Origin: Tubiluchus corallicola
Lineage: Eukaryota > Priapulida > Priapulimorpha > Priapulimorphida > Tubiluchidae
Reading direction: 5' to 3'
DNA: 64,000 nt
Assembly (NCBI GenBank): GCA_030141605.1
Contig: JAQGDQ010000138.1
Location: 310,001-374,000, forward strand
Numbering within the stretch: position 1 is the stretch's first letter; every line of letters begins with the position of its first letter. Both the position numbers and the translations under genes were made by a program. Below, one piece after another: positions 27,501 to 37,361 of this stretch. The notes under the pieces were generated by a model. That model worked only from the letters and a program-made list of their open reading frames with translations, did no database searches and was not told the origin of the DNA.

Positions 27501-30500
27501 TGGTTCGTGCATAGTCACCCACTGGTTTGCATTCCAGATTAGCTTATAGAGATTAAAAATGTCGCTAGATTAGTTTAAAGAATTAGATGTATAAGTTCTG
27601 TTGAAGTAAAAAAATATGCAATAGTACCGTAGGTTTCAGTCACTTTGCCCATAGTATGGAGTCAAAACATTTTTTCATAATTAATAGGTGACTTAGTTCA
27701 ACGTTGTTGCTTAGAGATAGCCTCAAACGAATGTCGCACTTCTCCTGCTGCTTTATCATTTGTTGTTGCCTGGTCAGTACCACCGCTGCTTCATACACTA
27801 CAGGTAAGCACTAGAAATTGCCATTGCCTTTATATGATATTTCAGCAAGAGTAAATTTGTGTGTGTATCAGCATATTTATATGGTTCATTTTTTGTTGCA
27901 TAAGTAAAAGTTTAATATCTTGCTTGTTGACATACTCGTGTCTGTCATTACTGATTCACTCCATAATGTTTATTCGTACACTGAGCGATGTACAAGTTTT
28001 ATCTTGGGCCATGTAATACAATACTATACACAGTTGTTTCTACGATTTATAGAATTTTTGCAAAAACAACTCTGGCAACAATGCATTTGTCCTCTCCAAC
28101 CTCACATGCTCCGCACAAACAGCCTGATATTTTTCAACTGCTGTGCCAGCAAGGCAGTAGTGAGGATGGCCTTGAAATTTCACCTACTGGTTTGAAAATC
28201 GATTCTATCCCATATACAAGGCACGTGTCACCAGGCCCCTCGGCTACAACATTGCAAATTGCTTTTAATCATAACCAATAGCTCTACTTCTACATTTTCT
28301 TCTTTTCGTGATGTATGGATTAAAAAAATTATGTCATTTATTGACAGTCTTTAAATTAAAATTATGCATAGTTAGTTAACCACAAATTATTTTGTACTCA
28401 CAGTTAATTGAAAATTAACCTAATCAGTCAGTATTACTATGGTGTGGCCATAGATGCCACCACTGTGACCATCACTATCCAGGATGATAAATGCTGGCTT
28501 ACATGCCCGATCCTCTTTTTTTGTCCTTGATGTCTATAATTGTTCTTGAGTGCTGTTAACTCTCTACACCAACTTTGATGCTAATTTAATTATGACAATG
28601 ACATGCCATGTGTGTTTGACCCTTTAATCCTATTGACGCTGCTTCTTGGTGCTTCTTGATGATAATGATGCTGCTGCTTGTAATGATGATGACGATGATG
28701 ATGATCTCAGTGATAATGATGACTTTGATGATGATGATGATGATGATAATCATGGTGATGATAACGGTTCTAGTAAAAGCTGGAATGCTTGCTTGTGCAT
28801 TTCACATTTATTTTCCAATATGATTTTCAACGCGCTTATTAGACATGTGCTTTAGTTTGAGAGAATTTGCTTTATACATGTACTTATAAACTCACCATAG
28901 TTTGAATATTGTTTTAAATTATTTTTGAAGTGTTAAAATGTTCTCAGTTAATGTATTTTTTAGCCTGAAAGCAAAGTCGTAGTGAGGCAACGACTCTCTG
29001 GTCTGGCACAAGTCTTACCTACTGGTAAACTGTCCTTGTTTCTACAGCATTCGGTTAATGACTTGTTTATGGGGTCCTTGGCAACTCAATCTGGGAAGGT
29101 TTGTTTTAATATTTTTGATGCAACAAGAATTTGTTGATGTACATTATAAACTTTTAGTACGAATGGTGGGGTTCCCCAGGGGGATTTCCTCATTCCTGGA
29201 CTTTTTACACTTTACCTAGTGTCGTGAAGCTCATGATTTCTTGATTTTATTTTTATTAATTATTAGTTTGTAATTAGTATCAATAGTCATATTATTACAT
29301 TCTCTTCTTAAAATGTTAAATTAAAATCCCATACAAGAAATTTCAGTTTCAAAACTGCTTTATTTCTCTGTATACAGTCTAAATTTTCATCCTTGAACTA
29401 GTATGCATAACATTTATCTTCATTGAATTGCTGGCTTCCTTTCACTTCATGGAAAATTTTACCTGGGCAGTTGGTTTTTACAGATAGCATTGTAAGCACG
29501 TGACTTGAGAGAGAGAGCAATGTATGCTATCACTACTGATTCAGAAAATAAAGTTTATGAGATATAAAAAGAAACTCACCTGCATTCTACTTTATTTATC
29601 AGTGTCTTAGCACTTACCTTTAGAACTTCTTCATTCCTAGCAAATACATTTAAGATCCGAATGACAATCATGATTGTGATACCACTGTCTGCGATAACCT
29701 TTTGCAACATGTTCTTGACCACACGTATCTTGCTTTGGAATCGAACAATTCCTGATTGGTCAACAATATGCAGACGATATAGGTTGAATTGGTGTATCAA
29801 ATTTTGAAACTGACACAGTAAAAAGGGATTTTCTAAAAAAAAACTAGAAGAAAAAATGTTCCAAGTAAACCAGTCAAAAACAGAAGAATATAGTATTACA
29901 ATAGATGGTAATCAATCATGGAAAAAGTGCAAGTATATGGGCTCTCTTCCAAACACTGAAGATGATATTAAAAATAGAAAGCAGCAAAACATTAACCTCC
30001 ATAATTTGTTTGGAATGGTGTCTTGCAAAAATATCATCTCCCAAGCAAGGCTTTGAAGAAACCTGGTGTATCACTGTAAATTTATTACAACTAAATGTAA
30101 TTTACTCACTTATGTAATTCCACAAGTTGATTATGATACAATATTTTTTGATGATGATAGTTGCCAGGATCTCAATGTTACTTGCACAAAATCAGGCTCA
30201 TTGTTTGATGTAAGTATTGCACAATGAGCTGTATCTAATGCTTCTATCAAACTTATTTTGCAGGCTAGCCAACCAGTTTCATTTGTGATTTTATGCCTCT
30301 GTTTATTAGTGGTTCACCCTTGATTCTTCTACATTTCCGACATTTTCTTTAAGCAGCGTTTTTAGAATTGTTAGATTACAGTTTGATAATTTGAGTAAAT
30401 TGTTTGGTATGGCATGCAAAAGTGCAAGTTTTCCCATTAGCTGCTACTGTTATGTTATTATAGATCATTCATTCTATTTTGTACAGAAATGTTTTTAAGG

Positions 30501-33500
30501 TTATTAAAATTATTTTGTTTTCCTATGTACTTATAAATTTTACAGCACATCAAGCAAGTAGAATTTGTCAAAGGCCTTATTGAGGTGCTACAATTAGTTG
30601 ATTTGCCAGAGACGTTGGTATCAATTCTGCACACAACTGTGCAAGACATTTATAATCTTTTACCAGATGATATTAAGGTAAAGTTTTTACTTTTTTATTT
30701 TTACAGGTCACCTGCATTCAAAATTACCTGCACTTTGTTCTGTGTATTTTGATTAAAGGATGTTAAATGTTTTCTTCTAAACTTGTTTGGAATTTTCATT
30801 GCCCAAGTGCTTTCTTCAAGATATTGTGCGATTGCATTTGGTAACTGGAGTTATGTGAGGCGGTTTCTATGTTAATCTAAAAGTTTTTATAAATAAAGCT
30901 AACTGATCTTTTGCTAGAGCCACTGCTGGTAAACCGTTTTAGTGAAATGCGACACTTCATTTTTATGCATTTCAGGGTGAGTTACTAGAAAACTTGTGCA
31001 CAGCCTTGTCTTACCTAACTGATAGTCAGGTTGCAAATTTAGTCCATTTTGCAAATGCATCACTTGACAGCAAACATCTATATTCCATCAGCTATCTTGT
31101 TTCACATGGACATCGGCCACTGTCCTGGCTGGACAAGTGCATAGAGATAACTCTCCGTTTATCAGAGTACGTCTCAACACATTTTCTTCAAACTTTTAGA
31201 TTGATTTTTTTCTTGCGTTACTAAATTACTTTATTTTTGTTTCTGTGTTCCAGTTAGCAATTTTGAGTCTTGGTCTAGTGAAAAACGTTTTACAGACATG
31301 TGAATTGTTAATAATACTTATGCACTATAAGATATCATTACATTTTCTTGTTGTCACTTAAGACATTAATTTTTAAATTAAGGATGTCATCATTGTTGTG
31401 CTTATTATCATCATTGAATTAGTCACCATTGCTGTCATCATTACTAAATATACTAGATCCAGAACATTTTATTATAAACTTTCAGCTTATTAGGGCTAAT
31501 TAATATTATTATTAATTTGTATTTTCAGTGATGAACAGTCGTGTGAAAGACTCATGCATGCTATCTATATTTGTCTGCAAGCCAGCATTGGTTCAAAGAG
31601 CCAACATTTTGGAGAAATGAAAAAATTAGAATGGTTGCTGAATCTCATGGCTAAGATAAAGGAAATTCTAAAACAAAATACCCACAATTTGAACAGCGTG
31701 AGTGGTATTTTCAAACTTTTAGAAGCTTCATTTACTCTAAAGATGATTCTGGCAGTGACTTTGTCAGATGAACTAAATTTACACATTTTAGATTTTAACT
31801 GCAAGATATTAATCTACAGTGTAATTTGCTTTTATCTTTTTTGCCCATATTTGGACTAAAAATTTATAAAATGTGAATTATTGTATCTTTATTAATTTTG
31901 CAATTATAATTGCATATGATTGATTAATTGTATATAGATGTAGGCTAAAAATTAATGAAAAGGTAATTTAATTAGCTATTAGTTACTATAGTGTGAGTAA
32001 ATAAACATATGGTATTGTTTATTAGTTATTCAAGTTTCAAATTTGTCTGATCACAAAGAACTGAATGGTCTAGTGGTCAAAAATTTTGAGCTTGCAATTG
32101 TCCTTGGTCCAGGCCCTCACCGCTTCACATTTTCTTCTTTCTTGCATTTTTCGTTCAAAAATTAATAAAGTGTGCATTTATTCCATCGTTAAGCAGTCTT
32201 CTTCTCAGCTTTTCCCTATGCGGGGTCGCCGTTGTGAATAAGTCGTCTCCATGCATTCCTGTTGTTGACCATCTCTTAAGCAGTAGTCTAGTCAATATGA
32301 TTACATGTAGTTAATTATCCATGTATTAATCTGGACTGAAAAGTAATTAATAATGAAATCTAATTAGTTTTATTACTTTAGCTGAACCTAGCATGAGTAA
32401 ACTAATCACTGTATTAGAATACTAGAAGGGTTCGATCTCTTACTTAAATGCTGACCCTAAAACAAACTTTGACAAAATCTCTTATCATAAAACTTAGACA
32501 CAAATTTTACACCATGTTTATTGATTTTGTCTTTGGTAGTGGTCGTGCAACAAAGTGAAAATATATTGTTAAATATTATTGACTTTCAAGCTATTAGGCT
32601 AGACATTTCATTTCAGTCATGTTGTTATAATTTCTTTTACAATCTAACATTAGATGTAGATAGCATAGTTTGTGCATCAAAATGCTTCAGATTCTGAAGA
32701 AAGAAACTAATTTCGGCACCTAAGCATTGTTTGGTTGCTTCTTCAGTTTATCTAATTGAAGGTTTAATTGTAGGGTAAATCTACCAATAAAGATATGACT
32801 TAGAGTTAGAAACAATGCTTATGTCAGAGCAATGTCTGAAAATTTGAAAAATAAAGCAGCATACTATAACTTAGAAGTTTTATGAAATAATAATAACTGT
32901 AGAATTGTACTGATGACACCAAAAATTGTCCTTCAAGTTAATTTGGTGTATTAAGTGCATTATATTATCACTCAGAAAAATAACTCCTAACTGTTGCACG
33001 TGATATAGAGTAGTAAAACTGAATGTCGTTGTTTAATTAATTCTGTACTTTGCACTTTATTCAGAGCGTTTTCTATTTTTGCAGCATCTTTCTATACTTA
33101 TGCAAGTTCTAGCGATTGCCATATCTGTGTGGGCTGGTAAATTTTACCATCCTGCAGTGATCGTGACTGGTCTGGAAAACAATAAAATGTTTGGAGTGGA
33201 TGCTGTCCAAATGCGATTAGACCTTCTTCCTACTTCTTTACCTGTGCTTCTAGATCATCAACCTTGGACACAAGTCACTGAGCCTGTATGTTGATATTTT
33301 TGAAATCCAAATTTAGAAGTGAATTTTGCATATTACCCTCAAAGTGCTTGCACTGATGGTGCTACCAGTGCATTGAATTAATTTCTAACATCTGAGAAAT
33401 GTTTGTAGTGTACAGTAATTCTGTCAGTTAAATGACTACCACAGCCTATAAAAGTTTTGAAACTATATGTCAACTAGTTATTCTGATTTATGTCATCTGT

Positions 33501-35052
33501 GAATGAGAGCTGAGGTGGCACTGATTGGCATTTAGAATGGAATTTGTGATTAATGGGAAGTGATTGATCTTATCAGTGTGGAAAAAGTGGCATCATCGTT
33601 TTGTCAACCAGTTTGTATTCCACATTTCCAACAAACTGCAAGTGCATTTGACTAAACAGACGCAGTCAAAGTGTTTCTGTGCAACGTCTTTGATGCGTGA
33701 TTTCATTCAACTATGAATGGCTCCAAAACAACTAACCGTAGAACATTTTTTGTGAGTTTTCGAAACATATATCATTACTTTGTGATTTGTGGTATAGTGA
33801 GTCTTAGACTGTTATTGTATCGTATATATTAATTTTGCTGGTATATATATATATATATATTGGGTGGTGTAGTGTGTGGGTGTTGTTGTGTGGTGCAGTT
33901 GTATAGTGTGGTGTGGTGGGTTGGTATGGCGTGGGTGGTGTGGTGTGGGTTGTGTGTTCATTTATGCGCAAAATTCTTTTTGCGGGGTTTCGCTAGTACT
34001 GACGCAAAGCCATAGTTCTGACGTCATCCATTATACTCTGGCTATAACTTTAATTCAGTAAAAGCTGCTGGTGGCTTTACGTTAGATAAACGAATGAACA
34101 CTAGGTAGGATGTTTGCGCATTGTTGATTATAAGTGTATTTCGCAAAATTTTTTGCGGGGCCTTTACTAGTAATTCATTATTTACATAAGTAATGCTCAC
34201 CTAAAATTTTTTCAAGCTTTAAATTTTCTGTTATGAAGGGATCTGTTATAAATGGATCAAACTTATCCCTGATTTAATTGCGACCAGAGACATGTTCTTA
34301 GTTCGTAAAAGCTAAAACGGTTACCATTGTAAATAATTTGTTAATTATAAGCAAACAGAGCTGATTTGTTAAAACTGTGGCATTTATTGTGCAGGTATTC
34401 TGTTAAATCTAGTTGGTTGCATCATACTGCATGGCTTTAAAGTTTTAAATATTAAAAAAAAACACTTACAGAAGCAAAAACTAATATATTTCAAGTAAAT
34501 TCTGATGGGAATTTCACATTCAAAAACAACAAGTCCATGGCTGAGTGGTCATAGCATCAGGCATGGCAACTAAAGTTAAGAATGGAGCCAAGAATGGCCA
34601 TTTAATGGTTGGGAGAAACATATTTTCATTCTGGATTGTTTCATTCACTGTACTGATCCTGGCTGTTTACCTGGTAGCGGATGTATAGTCATGTGCAAGT
34701 AAGATACAGTTCAATGGCTCAACCTATAGAGCATACCCTTAATAATAAGTTAGGTACTCGTCTCACTGCGATCCAATGTGAGCATTCAGTTCTGGCCTGC
34801 AGGCTTCCAAACTGCATGAAAAAAGTGAATAGTTCATGTTTTGTACCGGATGAATATTTTCAACTTGTCTTGAAAGATTATTGTTTACTTTTTTTAATTA
34901 TCCTATAGGTGATTGGTTGGCTGCAACTTATGAAAAAAGAAAACGTTACTTCTTATGTATATCATGTTGGACGTACCTGTCTGCAGCAATTAAGAAACAC
35001 TCAAGTTTTCAAAACAGTTCCTGTATGGACAATTGTAGCTCTCTCGGTTTAG
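550..35052 (+). CDS. FOCAD: Focadhesin, 37 coding exons, about 1760 aa
   Basis: Large, mostly alpha-helical (HEAT/ARM-like) protein. In vertebrates it is known from focal adhesions, and it has been linked to stability of the SKI mRNA-surveillance complex. I joined 37 exons by GT–AG borders (one GC–AG) with every phase compatible; they sum to 5283 nt. Family landmarks occur in the expected order: PHPFISLLNGRPECW (exon 5), RPFQHGPALM (exon 14), TFDPPLF (exon 19), SGCVLGL (exon 24), DYSYL (exon 29). The focadhesin C-terminal domain follows, with an LNW motif at residues 1384–1386 and a WSVPPLLHTLQ segment, and the protein ends in FKTVPVWT…SV. Human FOCAD is about 1800 aa, so this is near full length. 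The start is the weak point. ATG 550 is in phase with all later exons, but the frame stays open back to a possible acceptor at 454–455, so an additional upstream exon is possible. It hosts a nested antisense GPCR gene in intron 16. Confidence 0.93.
4944..5109. repeat. Copy 1 of a ~165-bp dispersed element
   Basis: This is about 90% identical by eye to 6401–6560. Both begin TTTCATGCCACTAA, contain GGATTGTTAAGTTTAACAAA and end in AAGCGTGCAA-TAAGTAAT. The two copies sit in FOCAD introns 5 and 6, flanking exon 6. No poly-A tail or inverted termini are visible. No flanking direct repeat is clear at this copy. Confidence 0.75.
5876..6044 (-). repeat. Decayed copy of a widespread animal interspersed repeat
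   Basis: Read on the minus strand it runs: CCTCTGCCAAAGAGGCTATG, a GTTTG-rich pyrimidine–G tract, CAGGATCACATAAAAACCAC, CCGATTTCCACGAAACT, and finally AAATTTTGGTGTGGACC. From general knowledge this order (‘gccaagGAGGTTATG … GATT…AAAAACT … ATTTTCATGAAACT … AATTTTGG.GCGGATCC’) recurs in many animal genomes as an uncharacterised repeat. The match is recalled by eye, not searched. The open minus-strand frame is a by-product. Confidence 0.55.
6150..6300. repeat. Possible second interspersed-repeat fragment
   Basis: The stretch has the signature TGACCATGTAACCTTGACC, then TTGAAGCCAAAATC, then GCCAAGTTTGGTGATAT. It resembles ‘tgaccttgacc…ccaagtttggtga’ repeats common in marine invertebrates. It carries no coding capacity. 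Confidence 0.4.
6370..6578. repeat. ~170-bp insertion bounded by a 19-bp direct repeat
   Basis: AAATACAGTTATTTGAACG occurs at 6370–6388 and again at 6560–6578 with no mismatch. Between them lies the second copy (6401–6560) of the element seen at 4944–5109. A perfect 19-bp duplication around a dispersed repeat is what target-primed retroposition (SINE/LINE machinery) leaves. The unit has no obvious tail or pol III promoter, so the class is unknown. Confidence 0.65.
8616..8688. repeat. Inverted/direct triplicate motif (hairpin)
   Basis: AGTAGGTAGGGAAAGTA appears near 8617 and again near 8671. Its reverse complement (one base shorter) lies between them near 8648. The first two form a strong stem of about 16 bp with a ~14-nt loop. 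It lies about 45 bp before the FOCAD exon 10 acceptor. Confidence 0.7.
12991..15051. other. FOCAD intron 16, part 3' of the nested GPCR gene
   Basis: No exon or conserved ORF is recognised. It contains a short hairpin at 13203–13239 (AATCAAAATTCTGCT against AGCAGAAT-TTTTGATT) and the 188-bp tandem duplication at 14473–14845. On the minus strand it is where the GPCR 3' UTR should lie. Confidence 0.6.
14473..14845. repeat. Tandem duplication, two ~187-bp units
   Basis: Unit 1 (14473–14660) and unit 2 (14661–14845) both start AATGAGATTACTGGTC and end GATTTGATTTTTCCA. Differences are a handful of substitutions and one small deletion, suggesting a fairly recent duplication. It lies downstream of the nested GPCR stop codon, possibly in its 3' UTR. 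Confidence 0.9.
15052..16092 (-). CDS. Intronless class A (rhodopsin-family) GPCR
   Basis: 346 aa, a single exon, antisense inside FOCAD intron 16. The N-terminus has N-glycosylation sequons at N10 and N14. Seven hydrophobic segments are visible. TM1 has N49 (1.50) in FLNAVVI. TM2 has LAVTD with D77 (2.50). C102/C103 at the top of TM3 pair with C179 in loop 2. TM3 ends in D126-R127-Y128 followed by IAVANPIRY. TM7 has D292-P-I-I-H296 in place of NPxxY. TM6 lacks CWxP but keeps a proline (IAPTMF). The tail CRCVRKLLC offers palmitoylation cysteines. The DRY and loop-2 features fit a peptide/amine/adenosine-like receptor, but the ligand cannot be inferred. Upstream UTR exons are not resolved. There are no frame breaks, so the gene looks functional. 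Confidence 0.9.
   Translation of the reverse strand: MNQKITRMLNQSVNSSIDDWFELRKTISLHDVAILIVISLLGTATVFLNAVVIIVIYKYRCLQTFHNKLLINLAVTDLLWGILNPLMSIALNVAQKPTTVWCCLQVFLIGTLIILHVIFITSIVIDRYIAVANPIRYHKLQVRLQTYMVFIISSITYSMLIGGVYASQVSVYYTSELFCFEFELMIHPWFALFFTSHYFIAMIFMIYAYTTITVRAIRRLNKVDSTLRLSKNSTVGLLVQVKAARMSALIIGSSMILIAPTMFHMVILTITKAQDESKPVKSLSFVLNSLLDPIIHFLLMKDFCRCVRKLLCPANDINTEGNSRFSRTMAVSAFRMSKTEVITTNL
16093..17124. other. FOCAD intron 16, upstream side of the GPCR
   Basis: This should contain the GPCR promoter and 5' UTR on the minus strand. A plus-strand ORF (15935–16360) overlapping the GPCR start has no recognisable homology and is read as a shadow. I see no CpG-rich core or repeat. Confidence 0.4.
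22340..22797. repeat. MITE-like element, left half
   Basis: It begins CAGTGGGCACCACTTAATAG directly after TA, then TTGACTCAAAAC. It aligns along its length with 46085–~46540 (shared TTTACTTC.CTTT, CCCAAGAATTT, GAAGCTAAAC.TTTAAT). The right half and right terminus are missing. It lies in FOCAD intron 25. Confidence 0.65.
23177..23200. repeat. (TA)n microsatellite
   Basis: Simple TA repeat in FOCAD intron 26. It belongs to no gene. Confidence 0.85.
23892..23893 (+). other. FOCAD: Non-canonical GC splice donor of FOCAD intron 27
   Basis: The exon ends ACTCAG and the intron begins GCAAGT. Apart from the C it matches the consensus CAG|GTAAGT exactly, as GC–AG donors usually do. Phase 0 is kept into exon 28 at 24246, and the protein (KFTQ–FQDDAQAAF) matches the family region around a phenylalanine–glutamine. 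No GT within ±20 nt keeps frame and homology. Confidence 0.8.
25545..27069. other. FOCAD intron 29 with a compositionally odd patch
   Basis: 1.5-kb intron. From ~25,600 to 25,860 the sequence is richer in CG dinucleotides than its surroundings and is open on both strands (88 codons plus, 70 minus), which suggests a decayed mobile element rather than a gene. I recognise no domain. The remainder shows nothing. Confidence 0.35.
28080..28262 (+). other. Less AT-rich ORF fragment in FOCAD intron 31
   Basis: About 60 codons (…SSPTSHAPHKQPD…) are open and less AT-rich than the flanks. They match no family I know and do not fit the FOCAD reading phase or homology. It could be a transposon relic or a skipped exon. 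No clear splice pair is seen. Confidence 0.25.
28676..28765 (+). repeat. (GAT)n imperfect microsatellite
   Basis: Interrupted GAT/GAC triplets in FOCAD intron 31 give a spurious poly-Asp reading frame. Not a gene. Confidence 0.9.
29755..30140 (+). repeat. Non-LTR retrotransposon fragment (reverse transcriptase)
   Basis: The plus frame shows the RT active-site box QYADD near 29762, a stop and frame break, then QVNQSKTEEYSI, WKKCKYMGS and TEDDIKNRK. This is the succession just C-terminal to YADD in LINE-type reverse transcriptases. It is broken by stops and 5'/3' truncated, so inactive. It lies in FOCAD intron 32. Confidence 0.75.
32063..32260 (+). repeat. tRNA-derived SINE-like relic
   Basis: TGGTCTAGTGG at 32066–32076 is a perfect pol III A box (as in tRNA-Glu). 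GGTCCAGGC about 40 bp downstream is a 7/9 B box. A downstream piece, CTATGCGGGGTCGCCGTTGTG, resembles the ‘ggggtcgcc’ segment common in animal interspersed repeats. No cloverleaf folds cleanly, so it is not a tRNA gene. Confidence 0.35.
33841..33960 (+). repeat. (TA)n followed by a G/T-only-like tract
   Basis: Ten TA units lead into about 100 bp that are nearly all G and T on the plus strand (GTGGTGTGG-type). The extreme strand asymmetry produces a chance ORF. Located in FOCAD intron 36. Confidence 0.85.
33965..34172 (+). repeat. Pair of direct repeats with GCAAAATTTTTTGCG core
   Basis: Two ~33-bp copies, 33965–33998 and 34141–34172, share CGCAAAATT.TTTTGCGGGG and end CTAGTA. The core is itself a small palindrome. 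It probably marks the ends of, or subrepeats in, a short mobile element. Confidence 0.5.
34540..34575 (+). repeat. Possible second pol III A-box relic
   Basis: TGGCTGAGTGG with TCATAGCATCAGGC afterwards resembles the 5' half of a tRNA-Leu/Ser. No good B box or acceptor stem follows, so it is at most a tRNA-derived fragment. Confidence 0.2.
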
Positions 35053-36229
35053 TAACTTACTATTGTTTCTAATCAGTGGCTTGACCAGACTAACAATATA
35101 ATTCAGATGTTTCAGCTGTTATGAAGCTTGGAAAAAGGCAGAATGTTTTAGCTGTAAAATATTATAGTGTAAGTGATGTTCCCTTGTCACCGATGTTATC
35201 AGCACCATCTTAAAAAACATTGAATATTGATTTCCTGTAATTTTCTCTGAAGGCAGAATCATTTAACTATAAAATTTCATAGTTTAAGTGATGGAAACGA
35301 TGTTATTGACTATTGATTTGTTGTAATTCCGTCATATGATTAATTGGCATGTTAAAGGGTTAATATTTGCCAAATTATAAAACAACCTGTAATTCTGTCA
35401 TTAATGCAACAAGAATGGGTGATTTGATAGCTGTTGTTTCTGAGCTCTTTCTGTACTGCCTCTAAAGTTTTTGTACTACAAGTTTGGGTTTTGTATATCA
35501 TTTAGCATCAATTGTTATTAGTTCTTATCATTATTCTTATCAATTATTATCATTCCAATGGATACGATTTGATATTTCTGCTTCATTCTATTTTTTGATG
35601 AAGTAAACCAGTTTTTCATTTGCATTAAGTAATGTCGCTACTCACTTACCCACTAAGTTTGAAAGCATAATAATAAAGGTTCACATGTCAATGTGTTATA
35701 AAACTCCTGTTTTTTGAGTGACTTTAACTAGTCTGCTTGTGCAGAGTAAAATACTCCTATGCTCACAAATTCTGATGTAAAATATCTGGCAGAGTGCCAG
35801 TATAAGAAACATTGCAATTTTTACACAAAAATTGATATACAGCACCTGATTTGAGAAATAAGACAATCTTATTCATAAATGTAAGCAAATTTGATAAATA
35901 AAGTGAGCAAAAGAATATTGTGTGTTATGTGATTTATGAAAGCTGCGAATTGAACAAACATATGAGACACGAACTGAGAACGAACTGGTGCTAGGAAAAG
36001 GCAAAACTGAAGAAACAGTCTGCTTTTCTAGAGTAACATGAGATGTTTAGCCAAGAATTTTTGGGAAATGTTGCCAAAAACTTATTTTTCCTAGTTCATA
36101 TTCATAGTATTTCTTGTAAAAGACATTGCATTACTAAAAGAATAATAGAAGCTGTACTTGGAAAAACAACGAAACTGTAATATCCAAATAATTAAGTCCG
36201 TAATTCCACATTGTAGTAGGAACAAAAAT
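35053..36229. other. FOCAD 3' UTR and intergenic DNA
   Basis: No coding sequence is seen. A candidate FOCAD poly(A) signal AATAAA lies at 35672–35677, about 620 nt after the stop, followed by GT-rich DNA. Another lies near 35,895. Confidence 0.4.
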
Positions 36230-37060
36230 AGCAAAAATTACTGATTTGCAGTAAACCCAGAAAACGTTGGTAGTTTTGTTTTAATGAGATTTGTTTCACA
36301 AGATGTAGTCTGCAGTGGCACACTGCATACAGCACAAAAATTATTCTGGAAGATTTTTAATATTAAAATTGAACAATCAGCTTGAATAGAGGTCGTGCAG
36401 TTTTTAAAATTAAGTGTTTCAAACATTTTATCTTGTTTCACAAATTGCAGTTTGCAGTGTTCATAGTATCTAAAATTGATACAAGTATAGAACCATGAAG
36501 ATCACTTTGAAGACAAAATTTTTAATGATAAAGTGTGAAGCACGTTGAATAAATGTCGTGTACCTTTTAAAAGTAAGTTGTTAAAGTGCTTCCAAAGGTT
36601 AGGTCTGTTGGACAATTGACAAGTTACAATCTAGAATGTCTCTTAGTACTTACAAATGGTATGAGTGTAAAACCATAAAGATATCTGTGAAGGCAAAATT
36701 TGTAATGTTAAAATGTTAGAGGTCATGTAACTTTTAAAAATATGTTATTAAATGTTTTCCAAAGGTTAGATTTGTTTGGCAAGTTATAGTCTACATTGTC
36801 TTTTAACACCTAGAAATGGCACACATAAGTGGAAAACTATAAAGATGACTCTGTAGGCAAAATATGTAATGTTAAAGTGTGAAGCACATCCAATAGAGAT
36901 CATGTAGCTTTAAAAATCAGTTGTTAAGTGAGTTTTAAAGGTTGCAGTTTCTTACCATACTTAGAAATAGTGCAAGTGCAGAATCACAAAACAATTTTGA
37001 AGGTGAAGTGTGACCAATTGAATAGCAGTTGTGCATCTCTTTTATGGCTGATAAAGAATG
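36230..37060. repeat. Degenerate tandem array, ~165-bp units, about 5 copies
   Basis: A marker of the type TTGAATAGAGGTCGTG followed by (T)TTTAAAA recurs at about 36382, 36547, 36715, 36889 and 37018 (spacings about 165, 168, 174, 129). A second marker, ACCATGAAGATCACTTTGAA-like, recurs at about 36491, 36672, 36836 and 36981. Units differ by 20–30%, so this is an old minisatellite/satellite block. It lies between the convergent FOCAD and SLC10 genes. Confidence 0.8.
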
Positions 37061-37361
37061 AAGTCTGTGACTTTGTCGGCAAATACCTATTTTAGGTAAG
37101 GTTTTTATTTTATTATTAACCCAACTAAAAATGAAATTTTATTACTGCTGCTCTTACTAGCTAAGCTTGTGTTCGTTAGCTTTTTCTGTTTGGTCTGATA
37201 TATGACTCACAATGTTGAAAAGATACTGTCTAGATGAGTGACGCAAATAGAAAACTCTTAACCTACTACAGATTTGTGCTCCATAAGCCTATTTCATTTT
37301 GCTCACTTTTTGTGCATAAGTGGTCATACGGAACAGTGTTTCCTACCTCTTCATTGTGCTT

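Larger units (their letters stand above)
27070..35052 (+). other. FOCAD: FOCAD exon map, exons 30–37
   Basis: Coding segments: 27070–27195, 27688–27803, 28964–29098, 30546–30677, 30976–31166, 31529–31697, 33085–33285, 34909–35052 (TAG at 35050–35052). This is the C-terminal focadhesin domain. For exon 35 the reading frame stays open past 31697, but GTGAGT there restores phase 0 with exon 36 and keeps homology, so I end it at 31697. Confidence 0.88.

Noticed and set aside
28646-28855. Asp-rich 69-aa ORF
   Set aside because: Translation of an imperfect GAT microsatellite inside FOCAD intron 31.
31698-31859. Extension of FOCAD exon 35 to the frame’s stop at 31859
   Set aside because: A GTGAGT donor at 31698 restores phase and homology with exon 36; the extension has no family match.
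32066-32140. tRNA-Glu gene
   Set aside because: A box is perfect but the acceptor and T arms do not pair; kept only as a SINE-like relic.
33876-34061. Trp/Gly/Val-rich 61-aa ORF
   Set aside because: Translation of a G/T tract; no biological composition.
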